The notes under the pieces: model-generated
The model's database searches: none
Seen by the model: only the letters and a program-made list of their open reading frames with translations
Told to the model about the DNA's origin: nothing
Translations under genes and position numbers: made by a program
Shown: positions 34,176-46,100 of the stretch, one piece after another
How positions within the stretch are numbered: position 1 is the first letter of the stretch
Layout: each line of letters opens with the position of its first letter
Source of the DNA: Neoarius graeffei
Lineage: Eukaryota > Chordata > Actinopteri > Siluriformes > Ariidae
Length of the DNA: 64,000 nt
Assembly: GCF_027579695.1 (NCBI RefSeq)
Contig: NC_083577.1
Span: 40,305,198-40,369,197 of the forward strand
Direction: 5' to 3'

Positions 34176-37100
34176 ATGTTGTCGGTTCGCTCAGTGCTCT
34201 GCAGATCTTACTCCTTTCTGCTGAAGCCTCCAGCAGCTCGCCTTGCTCAGACACACGGTGCGGGCTTCTTCCACACCAGCGCCGAGTGCAGCAGCAGCGC
34301 CAGGGTAGCAGTGGTGAGTCCGGGGTCACCTTATGGTGTTGATGAACTTTACTTCCTGCTACAGCTGTCGTCCTGTCAAATGGAAAGCTAACTTTAGAAA
34401 ATGAATGAGTGCTTGTGCTTAACATTCCTGCAGCTCTGCAGACAAACATGTTTATATACATTTTGAACAACACTGGTGCTGTTTTAGAGAAAACTAAGGG
34501 TAGAGAAGAAGAAGAAACCTTTATTTGTCACATGCACACTTCAAGTACAGTGAAATATTCATCCTCTGCATTTAACCCATCTGAAGCAGTGCACACACAC
34601 CCAGAGCAGTGGGCAGCCACACCAGAGCGCCCGGGGAGCAGTCAGGGGTTCGCGGGTCGGATTTTTCAGTCCCGCTCCCGCCCGCATTGTGCAGTCCCAC
34701 TCCCACCCGCAAAGAATTATGATTTTCAGTCCCGCTCCCGCCCGCGCCCACAAAAAAATTATGATTTTCAGTCCCGCTCCCGCCCGCAAATCCCGCATGA
34801 TGCAGACATTCGCGTTATTTCTAAGGAAAGTTCTTGTCTTGACACAGCGTGATGGTGCCCCGCCCCTACTTTGAGTGGATTTCAGCATAAATATTTACAG
34901 CTCACGTTGTTATTATTTACCTTGATTCGCAATTCAGCATGTACTGTCTCTATTAACAATAATAATTAGTGCTGTCAAACGATTAAAATATTTAATCGCG
35001 AATCACACATTTTTTTTCATATTTTTTTTCATATGAGAATCCATTATAATTCTTCGATCAGCATAAAAAAAGTGAATGGACTTGCTTTGTATCAATGGTG
35101 TGTGTTGTTTTTTTTTTTTTATTGCAAAGCAGAGCTAGTAAGAAAAGTGAATCAATTTACTGCTTGAGTTAGTCTACAACTTTAGTCAGAGAGACATGTT
35201 ACACAGTGACGGTAGGCTTGACTCAATGCTATCCCAGAAATCCTTCCTGTAATATGCAAATTTGGCCACCTCTGATTGGACAGCCAAATTTGCATATTAC
35301 AGGAAGGATTTCTGGGATAGCATTGAGTCAAGCCTACCGTCACTGTCTAACATGTCTCTCTGACTAAAGTTGTAGACTAACGCAACAAGTAAATCACTTC
35401 ACTCATGGTTCTCTGGGTAGCTGGGTGTGAACTGCGAGTCGTTAGCGTGATCAAAGGATTTCCCGTTAGCTTGATCAATGGCAATCTAACTCTCTGTGCA
35501 ATTTTAGGCATCTTAAAATGTTTTTGTTAATGCAAAATAAAATATCCAGCACAAATTATGTATGATAGACATAAATAATTTATGCATTTTATTTCAAATA
35601 CATTTTTAGTTAGCGGGACTGCAGCTTATCACCGCTCCCGTCCGCGGCGCGTATGTGCACTTGCGCCCGCAATGAGCTTTCAAAATTTCTCCCGTGCCGC
35701 ACTGCTTTGCGGCCCGCGGGAGTGCAGGGGGCGGGTCCCGCGGGACTCCCGCGGGAGTGCAGGGCTCTATTCGGTACCTCGCTCAAGGACACCTCAGCCC
35801 AAGGCCGCCCCACGTTAAAGTGCCATTCCACCATTGGATGTATTCTTTGGCATAAAATACAATATATTTTATGACAACATGACTAGACAGAGAAATCTTT
35901 TAGCTTCAAAATGATATATCAAACATAATTTTTTGACAACGACAAGTATATTAATTTTGCGACCAAAGTCACCTACCCTTTTAATTTCCGCGCGGTAGTG
36001 AAACGTGATGTCATCGGCAGGTTCCCCTTCTTGTGTACCACGTGTCGGTCTATTTTTAGACCAACTCAAACTCAAAGTCCTTCCCACGCCTTACAGTACC
36101 TGGTATTCCTAGTCAGTCTCCCACTCAAGTACTAACCAGGCCCAACCTGTATGTGGCGCATCGGGCGGCGCCGATCTCCGTTTCCATAGCCCTCGGCCTC
36201 TCGCCTATTACATAGCTAGGGTTACAGTGGGGGGCTAGTCCTCTGGTAACCACGAGAGTTTAACTCCCCATGCACATCTGTATTGCAGCGTGCCTTGCCA
36301 GATGGCGGTAGGTACCATTTTTATGATGGTCTTTGGTATGACCCGACCATGAATAAAACTCACAATCTCCCGATCGAGAGGCGGACACGCTACCACTAGG
36401 CCACTAGTCGGTACATTTTTAGACCAGGAAACCCCCAAAGTGAGAGAGTCATTTCTCCTCGTATATGGGGGCCAAAAAAATTGCGAAAAATTTTGAGTTA
36501 ATCTTTCAGTTAGCTAGATTTATTGGTATTAGCTAGATTTATTGGTATTATTTTTATCGCGTTCTATCCGCCATTGCTGATAATATGTGCCACGTCACAC
36601 GTCACGTGGTACACAAGAAGGGGAACCTGCCGATGGCATCATGCGCAGAAATTAAAAGGGTAGGTGACTTTGGTCACAAAATTAATATACTTGTCGTTGT
36701 CAAAATTATGTTTGATATATCATTTTGAAGCTAAAAGATTTCTCTATCTAGTGATACCATTTATATATGTTGTCAAAATATATTGTATTTTATGCCAAAG
36801 AATACATCCAATGGTGGAATGGCACTTTAACCTAACCTGCATGTCTTTGGACTGTGGGGGAAACCGGAGCACCCGGAGGAAACCCACGCAGACACAGGGA
36901 GAACATGCAAACTCCATGCAGAAAGGCCCTCACCGGCTGCTGGGTTCGAACCCAGAACCTTCTTGCTGTGAGCCAACCACTACACCACCCGTACACTACC
37001 GTTCAAAAGTTTGGGGTCACCCAGACAATTTTGTGCTTTCCATGAAAAGTCACACTTTTATTTCCCACCATAAGTTGTAAAATGAATAGAAAATATAGTC

Positions 37101-40100
37101 AAGACATTTTTCTGGCCATTTTGAGCATTTAATCGACCCCACAAATGTGATGCTCCAGAAACTCAATCTGCTCAAAGGAAGGTCAGTTTTATAGCTTCTC
37201 TAAAGAGCTCAACTGTTTTCAGCTGTGCTAACATGATTGTACAAGGGTTTTCTAATCCTCCATTAGCCTTCTGAGGCAATGAGCAAACACATTGTACCAT
37301 TAGAACACTGGAGTGATAGTTGCTGGAAATGGGCCTCTATACACCTGCGGAGATATTGCACCAAAAACCAGACATTTGCAGCTAGAATAGTCAGTTACCA
37401 CATTAGCAATGTATAGACCCCTTTCACATGACGTCACCGCGCCGCGAGATTTTGTTAGGCGCCATATTGGAAGACCAAGTACATGCACTCACAATATAAA
37501 ACAAAGTACGAGCGAGAGTAAAGTGACACGATGGATGATAATTCTGGTTATGTGAGTACATTACCAGTTGCAGAAAGGGCACGGTATGTGCAGAAACTGG
37601 CTGTGATTGATGGGTTTGACCCATATGATAAGACTCGGGGCAAGGGAGAATGGAAACATAAGGAGGACCGGACACCAATTCTGCCATCTGTTTGCTACCC
37701 AGACATTGTAAACTATTTGTTGTTTACACCCAGTGCCTACACTCAGTGTTCGAACTATGCCGATATTTTCGGGGGGCCCCTTTTTTTCCCTTGGGGGTGT
37801 GTGTGCTTGCGCTTGTCTCGGAGCGCGGATCTCCAAACACATGAGAAACCTATCTTACGCACATATCACGCGGACTCCACACCTCCACACACGCATCGCA
37901 TCTGGAGTCATAACTCATTAGGGGAAATCGTGTCCGCATTGGCATGTTCAAAAAACAACCTCGCGTCAACAATGATACCACACGCAAGAAAAAAAAAAAA
38001 ACAGTCAGGCTACTCAACAACCAACCTGGCAGCAGCGAGCAAGCCCCAAACCATCCTAAATTATTATTATTATTATTAAATTGTAGAAGTCTGGGAGGCT
38101 TGCTCCTCATACAGTTATCAACTTGGGGCCACTTTAGCATGTTTTAAATCTGAATTTCTTGCGTTTGCTTACCTCAAAGTGTCCGCAGATCATGCACAGA
38201 CTTATCCATTATATCCACAGTTTTTTGCCAAGTCTCACACAGGTTTCTTTCAAATCTACTGTTGGGCCAATAAATCATAAATAAAACAGCTCAGATTTGT
38301 TTGTTTAAGTCGTTTGCCACTCCACTTTATTCTCGTGGGTTCACATACCGCTGCCGTTATTATCCCCTTATCACGAGTTTGTTGGTCTTCCAAAATGGCG
38401 CAGGGTCTGTTTACTTCCGGTTTCGGGTGACATCAGTGAAAGGGGTCTGTAGAGTGTATTTCTGATTAGTTTAAAGTGATTTTCATTGAAAAGAACAGTG
38501 CTTTTCTTTCAAAAATAAGGACATTTCAAAGTGACCCCAAACCTTTGAACGGTAGTGTATATTTAGATCTGTCTAAGTATACACTATATGGCCAAAAGTT
38601 TGTATCCACCTGACAATCACACCCATACAATACATGGTTCTTCCCCAAAGTGCTGCCTTCATCTCCTTAAAGCAGATATGCAGAACCTTTTATTTTAAAA
38701 TACATTTCTGAGTGAATAGTATTTCCATCCTTGACTCTTGTGTGCTGCATAAATGGGAATAAAAATCAAAAATATATTTTTGAGAGTTAAAATCGACCGC
38801 AAAGTTGGCATTCGAGCTGCCCCGCTGCCCCAGCCAGCCCTGAGTGTGTGACGTCACAGCGGTAATCGGTTTTAAGGCCGCATCCTTTTACAGCTATAGA
38901 CCAAAGTCCGTCCGTCCATCCATCCATTATCTGTAGTCACTTATCCTGTCCTACAGGGTCGCAGGCAAGCTGGAGCCTATCCCAGCTGACTATGGGCGAG
39001 AGGTGGGGTACACCCTGGACAAGTCGCCAGGTCATCGCAGGACTGACACATAAAGACAAACAACCATTCACACTCACATTCACACCTACAGTCAATTTAG
39101 AGCCACCAATTAGCCTAACCTGCATGTCTTTGGACTGTGGGGGAAACCAGAGCACCTGGAGGAAACCCACGGGGAGAACATGCAAACTCCACACAGAAAG
39201 GCCTAGACCAAAGTCATATCAATAAAAATTTACGGTGAAAGTAAGAAATACCGTTACCGACTTGCTCAACTAAGACTGATTTGACTTCACTGATTGTGGG
39301 TTGACTCTCATTAAAACAGGATGGGTGTTATAACTTATGCAGCATACATGTACATGCATGCATTTTCACCGATAAAACGTCAAAGGCTAATTAAATAATC
39401 AGACGAACTGAGACAATCGCATTCTGAAGCAAATTAAATAATCTTATACCAGGAACTTAAACACACAATACAAGTTACATGTATTAATCTAAATGCAGGT
39501 GAACGTGTTGTTTTATATCCAAATGAGAGTCGCATCTTACCCGTTTGTGTTCTCGCTTCTTGAAGGCCGACCTTGTGACCGATTGATTTGAAACCAAATG
39601 ACTTTCAGTTGTTCATTCAGTTCTCCGTTCATTCACTTCTTCCACATAAGGGCGAGATATTGCTGCTGAGGCAAGCATATCCAGCGGAGAAATTAGACTG
39701 CTGGTCCACTCATTCTCCATTTTCTCCATACTGAGTACTCCACCATTACTGCTTGGCTTGAGCAGGCAATTACTAAAACCCAAGATGGGACGGGATGTCA
39801 CCGGTCTTAGCAACAACCATGGGGAGGTCACTGCCCGAGCAATAATACGTCACGTCCCGTTCCATCCCGGGTTTTACCAACAACCCTCGGCTCACACTCC
39901 GGGAGAACTGGTGCAACTGAACTTGCTTTCCTTTTAAAATAAATAAATTAAATAAATATCTTCCTTTTCTTGTAGTTTTCTTTTCCTTTAATTGTTGGTA
40001 CTGCACCCTCTTTCAATACCGCGAGTTGGCCTAGTGGTTAGCATGTCCGCCTCTCGATCAGGAGATCGTGAGTTCTACTCACGATCCGGTCATATCAAAG

Positions 40101-43100
40101 ACCATCATAAAAATGAGTACCTACTGCTGTCTGGCAAGGCATGCTGCAATACAGATGTGAGTGGGGAGTCAAACTCTCGCAGTTACCAGAGGACTAGCCC
40201 CCCACTGTAACCCTAGCCATGTAATAGGCGAGAGGCCGAGGGCTACGGAAACGGAGATTGACACTGCCCTATGCGCCACATAGCGTGGGAAGGACTTTGA
40301 CCCTCTTTCAATATGGGCTTATAGCCAACGATCCTCAACAGATCAGAGGTTTCATATGAATCTTCAGTAAAATGTGCAGAGGAGAGACCACTTCGTAGGC
40401 ACCCAATGTGCCCAACTTCTCGCAAAACACATCCAAATTTTTGCAGTTTGAACATTCTTGAGCCATGAATGCAACATAAATCCACCTTCTGTCGTGTCGC
40501 TGCACCCGCCAGCAACACATCTACATGGCATGGCAATAAATTAGCTCAAAATTGAGGATCGGAGTTGGAGTCAGCTCTGTGTTTTAGTATAGCGAAAATG
40601 GCGATGACCAATAGCCTTCTTGCAGTGACGTCACAGATGTCAAGGTCATTCACTCAGACCGCTACCTATGTGAATTATTTTAATCATAAAAATTACTATA
40701 TTAGATTTATTGTGGCGGTACGGTGGTGTAGTGGTTAGTGCTGTTGCCTTACAGCAAGAAGGTCTGGGTTTGAGCCCCGTGGCCGGCGAGGGCCTTTCTG
40801 TGCGGAGTTTGCATGTTCTCCCCGTGTCCGCGTGGGTTTCCTCCGGGTGCTCCGGTTTCCCCCACAGTCCGAAGACATGCAGGTTAGGCTAAGGCCAAGT
40901 TTACATTAGACCGTATCTGTCTCGTTTTCTTCGCGGATGCACTGTCCGTTTACATTAAAACGCCTGGAAACACCGGGAAACGGGAATCCGCCAGGGTCCA
41001 CGTATTCAATCCAGATAGTGTCTGATCCGGTGCTGTGTAAACATTGAGAATACGCGGATACGCTGTGCTGAGCTCTAGCTGGCGTCGTCATTGGATAACG
41101 TCACTGTGACATTCACCTTCCTGATTCGCTGGCGTTGGTCATGTGACGCGACTGCTGAAAAACGGCGCGGACTTCCGCCTTGTATCGCCTTTCATTAAAG
41201 AGTATAAAAGTATGAAAATACTGCAAATACTGATGCAAATACTGCCCATTGTGTAGTTATGATTGTCTTTAGGCTTGCCATCCTTCCACTTGCAAGTGGT
41301 AAGTGACGCGCATGCCCGACATGCACTGAGATCACACACACAGCGGCTCAGTCCCAAATCACTGCTTGTGTGCTTCACTCGCGCGCTCTGTGAGCTGCGC
41401 AGGGCCGGAGTGCGCACCCTCCAGAGGGCACTCGCTGTTCAGGGCGGAGTGATTTGGAGCGCAGGATGCCTGCGGAGCCGAGCGTATCCGTGTATTGGCG
41501 TTGCTGTGTGCACGCGAATCGTGTATTGGCGTTGCTGTGTGCACACTAATCGTTTTAAAAACGTTAATCTGATGATCCGCTGATACAGTCTAATGTAAAC
41601 CCCACCTAATTGGTGACTCTAAATTGACCGTAGGTGTGAATGTGAGTGTGAATGGTTGTCTGTGTCTCTGTGTCGGCCCTGTGATGACTTGGCGACTTGT
41701 CCAGGGTGTACCCCGCCTTTCGCCCGTAGTCAGCTGGGATAGGCTCCAGCTTGCCTGCGACCCTGTAGAACAGGATAAAGCGGCTACAGATAATGAAATG
41801 AGAGTGAGATTTATTGTTAATGCTTAAAACTATTCCTGTGCCATTCTTGAGATCTCAAGGCATTTATAAACAAAAAGTGAGGCCATGGTTCTGCGTATAT
41901 GCTTTAACACTCCATTACTACTCTGGGGTGGGCTTTCCAAAAGCCTCTTAACACTAGGAACATCTTAACTAGGAGAGAGTGCTCATTGTGCTGCTCACGC
42001 TACCATTTAACTATGATCTTTATCAGCTGATTGTGATTTACTAGTAGTTATTGCCTGTGAACCTGATTTCCTCTGAATGGTGCTCTTCACAGGGGCTAAA
42101 TTGCTCCCCACGTCTCCTCAGTGATGCAGACTCGGCCCTAGCGGAAGTATCGGGTGAGGAGTGCCGATTGCGAGGTCCTGTACAATTGAAACTCTCAGGC
42201 GAGTGGGGGAGGGAATTTGCTGCCAAGGCTGCATGCAGTTTGTTAGCGTGAGCGTATAGCCAATGGGAAATGAATAGTGTGCTGGATTAGCACTAATCCC
42301 ATGATTTGGAGAATCGAAAATGTTGTCTTGGAGCCCCTTTGGGGTGTCACCAATCCATGTGCAAAGTATGGAGGACTTTGTGCATTCAGCCGTGTCAATC
42401 TGCATAGGTGAACAGACAGAGAGACAGACAGCCTTCCTTTATTAGTATAGATGGCGTTACAAAAACGTGTTACCAATGGTGTAGTTGTAGTGCGCCTTCT
42501 GGTGAACAAACTATGCAATGACAACATTCATAAGATGGTTAAAGGATCCATCTTCTGTCTCTCCATTTGTTTTTGGTTTTTTTGGTCATTTATCTGCCAT
42601 TATCAAAGCAAATACTGATTTATCTGCGTTTAGCTCATGTTAGCCGATAATATCAGCATGCCGATTAATTGGTCGGGTGCTGTTGTATAGAATGTACACT
42701 ACCGTTCAAAAGTTTGGGGTCACCCAGACAATTTTGTGTTTTCCATGAAAAGTCACACTTTTATTTACCACCATAAGTTAGTGTATTGTATTGCCCATGT
42801 GTACAAAGTGAGGTCCATGAAGACATGGTTTGCCAAGTTTGGAGTAGAAGAACTCGAGTGTCCGGCACAGAGCCCTGACCTCAACCCCACTGAACACCTT
42901 TGGGATGAACTGGAATACCGAGGTGGTGTTTACATTAGACCGTATCCGTCTCGTTTTCGTCGCGGATGCACTGTCCGTTCACATTAAAACGCCGAGAAAC
43001 GACTCCACAGGCGGAACAACTTGAATCTGCCAGGGCCCATGTATTCAACCCAGTTCGTATCTGATCCGGTGCTGTGTAAACATTGAGGAACGCAGAAACG

Positions 43101-46100
43101 CTGTGCTGAGCTCTAGCTGACGTCGTCATTGGACAACGTCACTGTGACATCCACCTTCCTGATTCGCTGGCGTTGGGATCACACACACAGCGGCTCAGTC
43201 CCGAATCACTGCTTGTGCGCTTCACTCGCACGCTCTGTGAGCTGCGCAGGGCCGGAGTGCGCACCCTCCAGAGGGCACTCGCTGTTCAGGGCAGAGTGAT
43301 TTGGAGCGCAGGAGGAAGCGCTGAGCCGCACTGAGGTTTATTTACACATTTCAACTTATTTACCTCCTTCAGGCGCTTAAACTCAGTGAGAACATGAACA
43401 TCATAGCCAGGTGTGGTTATCTGCTGGAGAAGGTGTTCGCTTCCCATTCTTCCACCTGCAAGTGGTGAGTGACTTGCGCATGCCCGATATGCACTGGGAT
43501 CATGTGACGTGCTGTCTAATTAGTCATGTGATTAGCGTATCCGTGTATTGGCGTTGCTGTGTGCACGCGAATCGTTTTAAAAATGTTAATCTGATGATCC
43601 GCTGATACGGTCTAATGTAAACACCACCCAACTGAACACCACCTTGCTCTGCATCAATACCTGACCTCACTAATCCTCTTGGGGCTGAATGAGCACAAAT
43701 CCCCACAGCTACACTCCAAAATCTATTGGAAAGCCTTCCCGGAAGAGTGGAGATTATTATAACAGCAAATGAATGGGATGGGATGCTCAGAAAGGACACA
43801 CAAGTGTGATGGTCAGGATTCCACATACATTCGTGTGAAAAAGAAAGTACACCCTCTTTCAAGTCTAGGTTTTAACTGTCAGGACATAATAAAAAAAAAA
43901 AATCATCTGGTCCTTACCAGGTCTTAAAATTAGGAAAATACAACCTCAGATGACCAATAACATGACATATTCACCATGTCATTATTTATTTAACACAAAG
44001 TAAGCCAAAAATGTAGTCGCAGTGTGTGAAAAATTAAGTACACCCTTACTGCTTCCATAGAAATTATGAAAGCAATTAGCAGCTAGGTGTTGATCAAATG
44101 AATTTGATTACTTGATCATCAGCAAGTGTGACCATCTCTTAAAAAGCAGAAATTTTGCCAGTTTGCTTGTCTAGAGCACTCAGGTGTATGTTAACACAAT
44201 GCCAAGGAGGAAAGACATCAGCAATGATCTTAAAGAAGCAATTGTTGCTGCACATCAGTCTGGGAAGGGTTATAAGGCCATTTCCAAACAATTTGAAATC
44301 CATCATTCTACTGTGAAAAAGATTATTCAGAAGTGGAAAACATTCAAGACAGTTGCCAATCTTCCCAGGAGTGGACGTCCCAGCAAATTTACTCCAAGGT
44401 CAGACTGTCCAATGCTCAAGAAATTGCAAAAAACCCAAGAATTAGGACTCTACAGGCCACAGTTAGCATGTTAAATGCTAGTTCATGACCGTACAATTAG
44501 AAAAAGACTGTGCAAGTATGATTTGTTTGGAAGGGTTGCCAGAAGAAAGCCTCTTCTTTCTAAAAAGAACATGGCAGCACAGCTTAGGTTTGCAAAGATT
44601 CATCTGAACAAGTCACAAGCCTTCTGGAACAATATCCTTTGGACAGATGAGACCAAAGCGGAAATATTTGGCCATAATGCACAGTGCCATGTTTGGTGAA
44701 AACCAAACACACCTCATACAAACCATCAAGCACTGTGGTGGAGGGGTGATGATTTGGGCTTGTTTTGCAGCCACAGGACCTGGGCACCTTGCAGTCATTG
44801 AGGCTACATTTACATTAGACCGTATCTGTCTCGTTTTCTTCGCGGATGCACTGTCCGTTTACATTAAACCCCCTGGAAACGCCGGGAAACGGGAATCCGC
44901 CAGCGTCCACGTATTCAATCCAGATCGTGTCAGCTCCGGTGCTGTGTAAACATTCAGAATACGCGGATATGCTGTGCTGAGCTCTAGCTGGCGTCTCATT
45001 GGACAACGTCACTGTGACCTCCACCTTCCTGATTCGCTGGCGTTGGTCATGTGACGCGACTGCTGAAAAACGGCGCGGACTTCCGCCTTGTATCACCTTT
45101 CATTAAAGAGTATAAAAGTATGAAAATACTGCAAACACTGATGCAAATACTGCCCATTGTGTAGTTATGATTGTCTTTAGGCTTGCCATCCTTCCACTTG
45201 CAAGTAGTAAGTGATATGCGCTGGGATCACACACACAGCGGCTCAGTCCCAAATCGTGGCTTGTGCACTTCACTCGCGCGCTGTGTGAGCTGCGCAGGGC
45301 CGGAGTGCGCACCCTCCAGAGGGCACTCGCTGTTCAGGGTGGAGTGATTTGGAGCGCAGGATGCCTGCGGAGCCGAGCGTATCCGTGTATTGGCGTTGCT
45401 ATGTGCACGCGAATCGTGTATTGGTTTTGCTGTGTGCACACTAATCATTTTAAAAACGTTAATCTGATGATCCGCTGATACAGTCTAATGTAAACATGGG
45501 CTGAGTCAACCATGAACTCCTCTAGAATAATTTGGTATACAGAGGCAAATGTGAGGCCATCTGTCCAACAGCTAAAGCTTGGCCACAATTGGGTCATGCA
45601 ACAGGATAATGATCCGAAGCACATCAAAGCAAATCTACAGCAGAATGGCTGAAAAAGAAAAGAATCAAGGTGTTGGAATGGCCAAGTCAAAGTCCAGACC
45701 TCAACCCAATTGAAATGCTGTGGTGGGACCTTAAGAGAGCTGTGCATAAACAAATGCCCTCAAACATGAATGAACTGAAGCAATGTTATAAAGAGTGGGC
45801 CAAAATTCCTCTACAACGATGTGAGAGACTGATAAAATCGTACAGAAAACGATTGCTTCAAGTTATTGCTGCAAAATGTGGTTCTACAAGCTATTGAATC
45901 ATGGGGTATACTTACTTTTTCACACATGGATTCTGCATTTTCACTTAATTTTTATTAAAGAAATTATGACATGGTGGAATCTGTTGTGTGTTGCTTTACA
46001 CCTAAGGTTAGATTTGCATAATTTTAGGACCTGGTAAGGATCAGATGATTTTTTTTTTTTTTTTTTTTTTGTCATGATTAGTAAAACCATGTAACTGGAA

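Larger units (their letters stand above)
35819..36826. mobile_element. TTAA-target DNA transposon with ~230-bp inverted ends (Kolobok-like)
   Basis: Ends read AGTGCCATTCCACCATTGGA in opposite directions, flanked by TTAA on both sides (35815-35818, 36827-36830). The arms pair over about 230 bp. The centre is occupied by a tRNA/5S-type SINE. TTAA targets are used by Kolobok and piggyBac elements; the missing CCC tip argues against piggyBac. Confidence 0.8.
34508..36986 (-). repeat. Composite SINE variant, reverse, three times interrupted
   Basis: Pieces 34508-34650, 35773-35814 and 36831-36986 make one reverse SINE variant (tail CATTTAACCCATCTGAAGC; middle CTCAAGGACACCTCAG; head CTTCTTGCTGTGAG). 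The same order is uninterrupted at 57715-58012. Insertions are the unit 34651-35772 and the TTAA element 35819-36826, which itself carries a tRNA/5S SINE. Confidence 0.75.
38671..40690 (-). mobile_element. THAP-encoding DNA transposon remnant (Kolobok-like)
   Basis: The left end follows TTAA (38667-38670) and reads AGCAGATATGCAGAACC. A minus-strand THAP domain lies at 39960-40550. THAP plus a TTAA target suggests Kolobok. The right end could not be matched to the left one, so the limit is approximate. Interrupted by SINEs at 38909-39204 and 40019-40299. Confidence 0.5.

Noticed and set aside
36089..36148. A 5S rRNA gene
   Set aside because: Only the 3' half is present and it sits inside a SINE; no internal promoter of a functional 5S gene.
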